A DNA stretch of 6,908 nucleotides from Polynucleobacter meluiroseus (GCA_943323725.2 CALPIW020000083.1:1-6908), one strand, 5' to 3'; positions 1 to 5,086 are shown, numbered from the stretch's first letter. Notes: generated by a model not told the origin, from the sequence alone. Numbers and translations: made by a program.

Positions 1-833
1 GCGAGGCCGAGGCCGACGGCCACGCCCTCCCCGTGCAGCAATTCGCCGCCATAGCCGCATTCTGCTTCCAGCGCGTGGCCGAAGGTGTGGCCGAGGTTGA
101 GCAGCGCGCGGCCGCCTTGCGCGCTGGTCTCGCGTTCGTCGCCCGCCACGACGGCGGCCTTGATCTCGACGCAACGGCGGATGACGCGCGGCAGGAGCGG
201 ATGGTTCCAGGCGAGCGGCGAATTCTGTTCGAGGAGGCCGAAGAGGTCGGCGTCGGCGATGATGCCGTGCTTGATCACCTCGGCCATGCCGGCCGCGAAT
301 TCGCGCGGCGGCAGGGTGGCCAGCAGGTCGGTGTCGGCGAAGACGGCCGTGGGCTGGTGGAAGTTGCCGACGAGGTTCTTGCCTGCGGAGAGGTTGATGC
401 CCGTCTTGCCGCCGACGGAGCTGTCGACCATCGCGAGCAGCGTGGTCGGGAGCTGGTAGAAATCGACGCCGCGCTGATAGGAAGCGGCCGCGAAGCCGGC
501 GAGGTCGCCGACGACGCCGCCGCCGAGCGCGAAGACCGCGCCGTCGCGGGCCACGCCATTGGCGGCGAGGAAGTCCCAGACGCGGGCCAGTTCGGCGGCT
601 GACTTGGCCGTCTCGCCGTCCGCGGCGGTGGCGAGCACGGGCATCAGGCGGGCGAGTTCGGCGGCGAAGCCGGACTGCGCGGCGGCGACGCCGGGCGAGG
701 TGATCGCGACGCACTTCTGGCCGGCGGCCAGACGACGTTCGGCGGCGGCCAAGGCCTCGCGGCGCATCCCGGCCCCGATGCGGACGGGGTAGGAGCGTGA
801 GCCTAGTTCGACGGTGACGGTCTCGGCCGACAT
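1..833 (-). CDS. aroB: 3-dehydroquinate synthase, 3' end cut by window edge
   Basis: AroB is the cytosolic, NAD- and metal-dependent enzyme that cyclises DAHP to 3-dehydroquinate, the second step of the shikimate pathway to aromatic amino acids. My own reading of the minus strand from the ATG at 833 gives 277 open codons up to the edge. The family is usually about 360 residues, so some 80-90 C-terminal residues lie outside. Visible motifs are the NAD-binding loop GGGVVGDLAG (104-113), LPTTLLAMVDSSVGGKTGIN (128-147) with the conserved Asp and Lys, GKNLVGNFHQP (151-161), and the three expected metal ligands: Glu185 in AEVIKHG, His249 in NLGHTFGH and His267 in LLHGEG. The start matches the family's usual N-terminus. 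No clear Shine-Dalgarno precedes it; the nearest purine-rich stretch is inside a hairpin in the 42-base gap after ftsY. It is probably the last visible gene of the operon. Identity is near certain. Confidence 0.96.
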   Translation of the reverse strand, partial: MSAETVTVELGSRSYPVRIGAGMRREALAAAERRLAAGQKCVAITSPGVAAAQSGFAAELARLMPVLATAADGETAKSAAELARVWDFLAANGVARDGAVFALGGGVVGDLAGFAAASYQRGVDFYQLPTTLLAMVDSSVGGKTGINLSAGKNLVGNFHQPTAVFADTDLLATLPPREFAAGMAEVIKHGIIADADLFGLLEQNSPLAWNHPLLPRVIRRCVEIKAAVVAGDERETSAQGGRALLNLGHTFGHALEAECGYGGELLHGEGVAVGLGL

Positions 834-878
834 GAGGTCACGCTGGGGCGAGCCACCCCCGCTGGCAAGACAACCTCA
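832..878 (-). promoter_or_regulatory. Nested inverted repeats in the ftsY–aroB gap
   Basis: Read as minus-strand RNA, the gap holds a compact hairpin: GGGGUG (859-854), loop GCU, CGCCCC (850-845), six pairs with one G-U wobble. It is flanked by an outer 6-base inverted repeat: TGAGGT (878-873), overlapping the ftsY stop, against ACCTCA (837-832), overlapping the aroB start. There is no T tract, so it is not a typical intrinsic terminator. The G-run that could serve as a distant ribosome site for aroB is paired in this structure. Whether it controls aroB translation is inference. Confidence 0.3.
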
Positions 879-1778
879 CTCGGCCAGGCCGACGATCGAA
901 CGGGCGTAAGCACGCGCGTCGAAGGGCTGGAGGTCGGCCGGCTGCTCGCCGACGCCGATGAAGCGGACCGGCACGCCGAGCTCGCGGACCACCGCCACGA
1001 GCGCGCCGCCGCGGGCGGTGCCGTCGAGCTTGGTCACGATCAGGCCGGTGAGGCCGACGGCTTCGTGGAAGATGCGGGCCTGCTCGATGGAGTTGGCGCC
1101 GAGCGAGCCGTCGAGGACGAGCCACTTCTCGTGCGGCGCGCCGTCGTGGGCCTTCGTCGTGACGCGGACGACCTTGCGCAGCTCTTCGAGGAGGTGCGCC
1201 TTGGTGTGCAGGCGGCCGGCGGTGTCGAGGATGACGAGGTCGGCGCCGCGCGCGACGCCCGCCTTGACGGCATCGAACGCCACCGCGGCGGGGTCCGCGC
1301 CGGCGGCGCCGCCGACGACTTCGACGCCGAGCCGGCCGGCCCAGGCGGAAAGCTGTTCTCCGGCCGCGGCCCGGAAGGTGTCACACGCGCCGAGCAGGCA
1401 GGTCTTGCCTTCCTCGCGCCAGCGCCAGGCGAGCTTCGCGGCGGTGGTCGTCTTGCCGGCCCCGTTGACGCCGAGGAGCATGATCACGTGCGGCTTCGTA
1501 AGGGCGGGCGCCGCGGCGGTCTCGCCGCCGAGCGCGCGCACGATGCTTTCGGCCGCGGCTTCGGCGGGCGAGGTCTTGCGGAGCGAGGCTTCGGTCTTCC
1601 AGGCGGCGCGGGCGGCTTCGACGACCTCGTCGGCGGTGGCCGGCCCGAAGTCGGCGGCGATCAGCCGCTCGCGCAGCTGCTCGGCGGACGCGGCGTCCAT
1701 CGGTCGCGCCAAGAGATTGGCCACGGCCTCGGCCGTACGGCTCAGGCCGGACTTCAGTCGCTCGAAGAAGCCCGCCAT
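876..1778 (-). CDS. ftsY: Signal recognition particle receptor FtsY
   Basis: FtsY is the SRP-family GTPase that docks the SRP–ribosome complex at the cytoplasmic membrane so that membrane proteins are inserted during translation. The 300-residue product has a helical N domain (about 1-85) starting MAGFFERLKSGLSRT, a typical start for short FtsY proteins, then the NG GTPase domain. Motifs are G1 GVNGAGKTT (103-111), G2 DTFRAAA (133-139), G3 DTAGR (185-189), G4 TKLDG (249-253) and the closing GVGEQPADLQPF (275-286). There is no long acidic A domain as in E. coli, so membrane binding must rest on the first amphipathic helix, as in other short FtsYs. One oddity: the family's usual TGQN segment reads LGAN (226-229), losing the Gln. 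The ATG lies 3 bases after the nusB stop (TGA-GCC-ATG), with a GAGGG stretch upstream as a plausible ribosome site, so translation is probably coupled. Confidence 0.97.
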   Translation of the reverse strand: MAGFFERLKSGLSRTAEAVANLLARPMDAASAEQLRERLIAADFGPATADEVVEAARAAWKTEASLRKTSPAEAAAESIVRALGGETAAAPALTKPHVIMLLGVNGAGKTTTAAKLAWRWREEGKTCLLGACDTFRAAAGEQLSAWAGRLGVEVVGGAAGADPAAVAFDAVKAGVARGADLVILDTAGRLHTKAHLLEELRKVVRVTTKAHDGAPHEKWLVLDGSLGANSIEQARIFHEAVGLTGLIVTKLDGTARGGALVAVVRELGVPVRFIGVGEQPADLQPFDARAYARSIVGLAE

Positions 1779-1781
1779 GGC

Positions 1782-2564
1782 TCAGCCGCCCTCGGCCTTG
1801 CGCGGGTCGCGCCCGAGCTCTTCCTTATAGCTGTCGAGGATGCCGTTGACGAAGCGCTTGGACTCCTCGGTCGAGAACTCCTTGGCGATGTCGACGGCCT
1901 CGTTGATGCTCACGACCGGCGGGATGTCCGTGCGGCGCATGAGTTCGAAGATGGCGACGCGCAGGATGGCGAGGTCGACGCGGGCGATGCGGCCGAAGGC
2001 CCAGTTCTTGGCGTACTTGCCGATGATCTCGTCGATGAGGGCGAGGTCGCGGATGACGCCCTGGATGAGCTCCTCGGCGAAGGCGTAATATTCGCGGGGC
2101 TGGGGGCGTTCGGAGAAGAAGTCGAAGAGGGCCGTGACCATGTCGGCGTGGCGCTGGACTTCCCACGAGCAGAGGAACTGCATCGCGACGACGCGGCTGT
2201 CGTGGCGGCGGTTGCGCTTGGCGGGCGGCGCGGCGGGGTCCGGGACGACCGGTTCTTCCGGGGCGACGATGGCGATCTCGACGCCGGCGGGGACGTTGTG
2301 GCGGCGGAACGCGTCGACGGTCTTCTGGTTGGAGCCGATGATCTCGATCAGGCGGCGATGGCTGCGGATCTCCTCGCGGAGGGCCGTGCGCGGTTCCTCC
2401 ACCTGGGAGGGCAGCGGGAAGGGTCCGGAGATGCGGGCGCCGGAGCCGACGACGCTGGCGATGATGTCGGCCGCGGTCTGGTCCGCCATGCGGTAGTCGA
2501 CGCCTTTGATCCGGATGCGGATCTTGGCGCGCGCGGAGGCGGAGATAGGCGAGTCGTTGTCCAT
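1782..2564 (-). CDS. nusB: Ribosomal S10 (NusE)-like domain fused to NusB
   Basis: The C-terminal half (about 118-251 of 260) is a full-length NusB, the helical factor that binds boxA RNA together with S10/NusE in rRNA antitermination. It shows the Arg-rich start KRNRRHDSR, then FLCSWEV, FGRIARVDLAILRVAIFEL, SINEAVDIAKEF and FVNGILD. NusB proteins are normally about 130-160 residues. The extra N-terminus (about 14-100) reads as ribosomal protein S10: KIRIRIKGVDYRMADQTAADI, then GARISGPFPLPS, EIRSHRRLIEI, and QKTVDAFRRHNVPAGVEIAI, all in the family's order. A Pro/Ala/Glu-rich linker (about 101-117) joins the halves. Compared with E. coli S10 as I recall it, the segment between PLP and the EIR-H motif is about 10 residues shorter; this is the loop that reaches into the 30S subunit. 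The frame is continuous, and no start suitable for a separate NusB lies near the linker. The ATG is 3 bases after the ribH stop (TGA-ACG-ATG). I infer a dedicated antitermination fusion, with the ribosomal rpsJ encoded elsewhere. Confidence 0.93.
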   Translation of the reverse strand: MDNDSPISASARAKIRIRIKGVDYRMADQTAADIIASVVGSGARISGPFPLPSQVEEPRTALREEIRSHRRLIEIIGSNQKTVDAFRRHNVPAGVEIAIVAPEEPVVPDPAAPPAKRNRRHDSRVVAMQFLCSWEVQRHADMVTALFDFFSERPQPREYYAFAEELIQGVIRDLALIDEIIGKYAKNWAFGRIARVDLAILRVAIFELMRRTDIPPVVSINEAVDIAKEFSTEESKRFVNGILDSYKEELGRDPRKAEGG

Positions 2565-2567
2565 CGT

Positions 2568-3104
2568 TCAGTTCTGGGCGAAAGGTTCCTGGCCGCCGCG
2601 CTTGCGTTCCTCGTCCTCGACCTGGTCGAGGCGGGCGCCGAGCGTGACGCGGTGGCGGGCCATGGTGAGGGCGGCGTGGGCGAATTCCGTGCCGCGGTCC
2701 AGCGAACCCTGGCAGCGGGCGACGGCCTGCTCGCGGGTGTTCGTCACGACGATGCCGTTGATCATCGGGACTTCGGAGCGGATGGCCGCGTCCTGGAGGG
2801 CCTGGGCCGTCGAGTGCGCGATGATCTCGTGGTGCGGGGTGTCGCCGGCGACGACGACGCCGAGGGCGATGACGCAGTCATAATCACCGGTCATGGCCGA
2901 CATGTAGGCGGCGTAAGGGATCTCGCCGGAGCCGGGGACGGCGACTTCGACGATCGAGGCGGCGGGCACGCCGGCGGCGCGCAGGCCTTTGACGGCGTTC
3001 TTCTTCAGGGCCTGGACCAGCTCGCCATTGTAACCCGCGGCCACGAGGGCGAAGCGGAGTTCGGCGCCATCGATGGCGTCAGGGGTGGGCTTGTCGAGGC
3101 TCAT
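2568..3104 (-). CDS. ribH: 6,7-dimethyl-8-ribityllumazine synthase, divergent active site
   Basis: RibH condenses 3,4-dihydroxy-2-butanone 4-phosphate (the RibB product) with the ribityl-amino-pyrimidine to give lumazine, the penultimate step of riboflavin synthesis, usually in pentamers or 60-mer capsids. From the ATG at 3104 the product has 178 residues. Family landmarks are the aromatic-Asn pair YN (25-26), VPGSGEIP (56-63), the catalytic loop GVVVAGDTPHHE (82-93) with the conserved His, and NGIVVTNTREQA (116-127). Several positions differ from the common consensus: VPG-[AS]-F-E has Gly for Phe (60), the usual IRG before the catalytic His is VAG (85-87), and the usual NKG is DRG (136-138). 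A charged tail of about 20 residues follows the last helix. A TTG at 3152 would add 16 residues unlike the family, so the ATG is preferred, although no Shine-Dalgarno precedes it. Identity is firm; full activity is probable but not proven by the motifs. Confidence 0.92.
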   Translation of the reverse strand: MSLDKPTPDAIDGAELRFALVAAGYNGELVQALKKNAVKGLRAAGVPAASIVEVAVPGSGEIPYAAYMSAMTGDYDCVIALGVVVAGDTPHHEIIAHSTAQALQDAAIRSEVPMINGIVVTNTREQAVARCQGSLDRGTEFAHAALTMARHRVTLGARLDQVEDEERKRGGQEPFAQN

Positions 3105-3119
3105 GGCGGAAGAACGGAC

Positions 3120-3172
3120 GTCCGATGGAGTCGCTTCGGACCAAGCCTGCAAGCGGAAACAACCGTCCGCTT
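3120..3172 (-). promoter_or_regulatory. Two inverted repeats in the ribB–ribH gap
   Basis: The 69-base gap between the ribB stop and the ribH ATG contains two perfect inverted repeats. The first (minus-strand order) is AAGCGGA (3172-3166) with TCCGCTT (3157-3151), 7 pairs and an 8-base loop. The second is GTCCGA (3141-3136) with TCGGAC (3125-3120), 6 pairs and a 10-base loop; the latter arm also lies in the self-complementary CGGACGTCCG (3116-3125). Neither is followed by a T tract. They could be a processing or attenuation element that sets RibH output relative to RibB, a protein site, or chance in G+C-rich DNA. Confidence 0.35.
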
Positions 3173-3173
3173 C

Positions 3174-4250
3174 TCAGAAGGGGACCTGTTCGACGATCTC
3201 CAGCCCGTAACCGCCGAGGCCCACCACCTTGCGCGGGTTGTTCGTGATGAGGCGGATGCGGCGTAGGCCGAGGTGCGAAAGGATCTGGGCGCCGATGCCG
3301 TAGTCGCGCGCGTCCATCTGGCCGAGACGCACGCCGTCCTGGTCGGCCTGCATGCCCCCGAAGGGCTGGGCGACGTGGACGATGACGCCGTGGCCGGCCT
3401 TGGCGACGGCTTCGAAACTGGAGGCGAGCGAGGCGCCCGCGCCGAAGGCGCTGCCACGGAAGAGGTCGCCGAGCATGTTCTCGCGCTGGACGCGCACGAG
3501 CGTGGGCGTCTCGTCCGGCTGGCCGAGGGTGAAGACGAGGTGCTGGCGGCCGTCCGGCAACGAGCGGTAGACGCGCAGGGTGAACTCGCCCCACGCCGAT
3601 TGGAAGGGGCTTTCGGCGACGAGCTCGACGAGGCGTTCGCGGCGGTGACGGAACTCGATGAGCTGCGCGATCGAGATCATGTGCAGGCCGAACTTGCGCT
3701 TGAGTTCGACGAGCTCAGGCAGGCGGGCCATCGAGCCGTCCTCGTTGAGGATCTCACAGATGACGCCGCTCGGGTGCAGGCCGGCGAGCGAGGCGAGGTC
3801 GACCGCGGCTTCGGTATGGCCGGCGCGCTGGAGCACGCCGCCCGGACGGGCGAGGAGCGGGAAGATGTGGCCGGGCTGCACGAGCGCCTCGGGCTTGGCC
3901 TGCGGGTCGGCGAGGATCGCGATGGTCTTCGCGCGGTCGTAGGCGGAGATGCCGGTGGAGATCCCTTCGGCGGCGTCGACGGAGACCGCGAAGGCGGTGC
4001 GCTGCGACTCGCGGTTCTCGGGCACCATCTGGGAGATGCCCAGGCGGCGCAGCTGATGCTCGACGGTCGGGACGCAGATGAGTCCGCGCGCATGGCGGAT
4101 CATCATGTTGACCGTCTCCGGCGTGGCCTTGGAGGCCGCCATGACGAGGTCACCCTCGTTCTCGCGGTTCTCGTCGTCGGTCACGATGACGAGCTTCCCG
4201 GCGGCGATATCCGCCAGGGCTTCCTCGATGGTGTCGAAGGGCTCGTTCAT
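3174..4250 (-). CDS. ribB: DHBP synthase RibB with degenerate GTP cyclohydrolase II domain (RibBX type)
   Basis: The N-terminal half (about 4-203 of 358) is 3,4-dihydroxy-2-butanone 4-phosphate synthase, which makes the four-carbon unit of riboflavin from ribulose 5-phosphate. Seen are the acidic Mg-binding motif DDENRENEGDLV (25-36), FAVSVDA (87-93), STGISAYDRA (98-107), PGHIFPL (126-132), RAGHTEAAVDLASLAG (142-157) and EILNEDGSMAR (166-176). The C-terminal half (about 204-358) has the GTP cyclohydrolase II fold signature at its end, DYGIGAQIL (316-324) and LITNNPRKVVGLGGYGLEIV (334-353). It lacks the zinc site: where the family has EC-x-TGD and RCDCG, this protein has ENMLGD (257-262) and AFGAG (268-272), with no Cys. 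The catalytic RQEGRGIGL stretch is replaced by VAQPFGGMQ (293-301). It should therefore not make the pyrimidine precursor, so a separate functional RibA is expected elsewhere. This layout resembles the RibBX proteins known from proteobacteria. It is likely the first gene of the rib–nusB–ftsY operon. Confidence 0.93.
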   Translation of the reverse strand: MNEPFDTIEEALADIAAGKLVIVTDDENRENEGDLVMAASKATPETVNMMIRHARGLICVPTVEHQLRRLGISQMVPENRESQRTAFAVSVDAAEGISTGISAYDRAKTIAILADPQAKPEALVQPGHIFPLLARPGGVLQRAGHTEAAVDLASLAGLHPSGVICEILNEDGSMARLPELVELKRKFGLHMISIAQLIEFRHRRERLVELVAESPFQSAWGEFTLRVYRSLPDGRQHLVFTLGQPDETPTLVRVQRENMLGDLFRGSAFGAGASLASSFEAVAKAGHGVIVHVAQPFGGMQADQDGVRLGQMDARDYGIGAQILSHLGLRRIRLITNNPRKVVGLGGYGLEIVEQVPF

Positions 4251-4254
4251 GAAA

Positions 4255-4287
4255 GTGGGAGGTTCGAACTTGGTCGTAACCTCCCAC
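4255..4287 (-). promoter_or_regulatory. 10-bp perfect inverted repeat in ribB leader, covering the Shine-Dalgarno-like sequence
   Basis: GTGGGAGGTT (minus strand, 4287-4278) and AACCTCCCAC (4264-4255) are perfect reverse complements around a 13-base loop, ending 4 bases before the ribB ATG. The 5' arm contains GGGAGG, the only good Shine-Dalgarno-like sequence here, but it sits 29 bases from the ATG and pairs with the 3' arm. A structure that occludes ribosome loading, a dyad operator on DNA, or the end of the upstream transcript would all fit. The T run after it is only three bases. The stem is directly visible; its role is inference. Confidence 0.5.
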
Positions 4288-4295
4288 GGTGCAAG

Positions 4296-4313
4296 CGGGG
4301 AGATGGGTCCCCG
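4296..4313 (-). promoter_or_regulatory. Second stem-loop in ribB leader
   Basis: CGGGGA (minus, 4313-4308) pairs with TCCCCG (4301-4296) around a 6-base loop, 8 bases upstream of the larger hairpin. No T tract follows. It may insulate ribB from the upstream gene or belong to one folded leader with the 4255-4287 stem. The leader does not show the conserved core of an FMN riboswitch. With this stem, most of the 86-base intergenic region is accounted for. Confidence 0.35.
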
Positions 4314-4336
4314 GCGGCGAAAACGAGCCGGATGGC

Positions 4337-5086
4337 TTATTTGGCGGCCTTGGCCTTACCTTTGCCTTTGGCGGCACCCTTGCCCTTGGCGGCGGGCGCG
4401 GCGGGCTTCGGCGCGGCGGCCATGGCTTCGGCGATCTGCGCGCTGGCTTCCTTCCAGGAAGCCTTGGGCTCGGCCTTGGCGCTCCAGATCACGAGATTAC
4501 GGAAAGTGGCCGACTGGCCGCCACAGGTGAAGCCCGGGTTGGCTTTCTCGGCCTTGAAGAGTTCGTCGCGACCGAAGCCGCTGATCTTGCCGTCGATCGT
4601 CGCGACCATCGTATCGCCGACCATCTCCAGCACGACGCGGTGCCAGCTGCCGGCTTCGAACGCCTGCGCCTGGTTCAGGAAGATCACGGACTTGTCGGGA
4701 CCGTCGTGGTCATGGTCATCCTTCTGGATGCGCAGGGAGGTCGGCGTGATGAGCACGCGGGCGACGTGTTCCTTGGCGTCATTGATGCTCAGCGAGACGG
4801 ACTTGGCGCCATCGAGGCGGAACTCGAAGGCGGCGACGAAGTCCTGGAGCTTCGTGTTCACGCGGCCGGCGGCGCCATGCATGTCGGCAGGGAGTTCTTC
4901 GACGCGGATGCCGTCGGCGGTTCGCTCCCACTTGCCTTTGGCGATCTTCCACTGGGCGGCGGCCGCTTCCTTGGTCAGGGCGTCGGCGACGAGCTCCTTG
5001 TCCGGCTGCGCGAGCAGGGTGGCCGGGGCTTCGGCGGCGCTGAGCGGGGAGAGGAAGGCGAGCAGGGCGAGGAGGCGGAGCGACAT
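4337..5086 (-). CDS. Exported LamG/DUF1080-like protein with Lys/Ala/Gly tail
   Basis: The 249-residue product begins with a short signal peptide (MSLRLLALLAFLSPLSAAEA, cleavage probably near 17-20). The body (about 45-203) looks like a concanavalin-type beta-sandwich of the LamG / DUF1080 (3-keto-disaccharide hydrolase-like) group common in Verrucomicrobiota and Planctomycetota: WKIAKGKWERTADGIRV (46-62), FVAAFEFRLDG (83-93), WHRVVLEMVGDTMVATIDGK (148-167) and ATFRNLVIW (193-201). An acidic-His cluster DDHDHD (123-128) could bind a divalent metal. The last 23 residues are a Pro/Ala then Lys/Gly/Ala low-complexity tail. I cannot assign a substrate; a carbohydrate-binding or hydrolase role outside the cytoplasm is inferred from the fold only. 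The 49-base gap before it (5087-5135) has a weak 5-bp inverted repeat and a pyrimidine-rich stretch just before the ATG, with no Shine-Dalgarno. Confidence 0.78.
   Translation of the reverse strand: MSLRLLALLAFLSPLSAAEAPATLLAQPDKELVADALTKEAAAAQWKIAKGKWERTADGIRVEELPADMHGAAGRVNTKLQDFVAAFEFRLDGAKSVSLSINDAKEHVARVLITPTSLRIQKDDHDHDGPDKSVIFLNQAQAFEAGSWHRVVLEMVGDTMVATIDGKISGFGRDELFKAEKANPGFTCGGQSATFRNLVIWSAKAEPKASWKEASAQIAEAMAAAPKPAAPAAKGKGAAKGKGKAKAAK
4340..4408 (-). repeat. Low-complexity coding repeat: Lys/Gly/Ala-rich C-terminal tail
   Basis: Codons 227-249 of the LamG/DUF1080-like gene encode a PAAPAA stretch, then repeated AKGKG / AKGKAK units ending in AAK. The DNA is a run of degenerate GCC-AAG-GGC-type units that use both AAG and AAA, so the repeat is kept at protein level more than at DNA level. 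The tail is strongly basic and probably disordered, similar in composition to histone H1-like tails. Confidence 0.7.

Noticed and set aside
3105..3152. TTG start at 3152 for ribH
   Set aside because: It would add 16 residues unlike any RibH N-terminus, and the region contains inverted repeats. The ATG at 3104 gives a normal-length protein.
1065..3266. A 733-codon open frame on the plus strand, and similar long plus-strand frames at 3273-5102 and 4289-5110
   Set aside because: They run antisense across clear aroB/ftsY/nusB/rib genes, have low-complexity Gly/Asp/Ala/Glu or Arg/Ser composition and no family motifs. They are a product of high G+C third positions in the real genes.
4251..4336. 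FMN riboswitch in front of ribB
   Set aside because: The conserved AGGGGCAGGGUG-type and GCCGAC/AGUCCGGAUG-type segments are not present, and 86 bases is too short for the usual aptamer plus expression platform.
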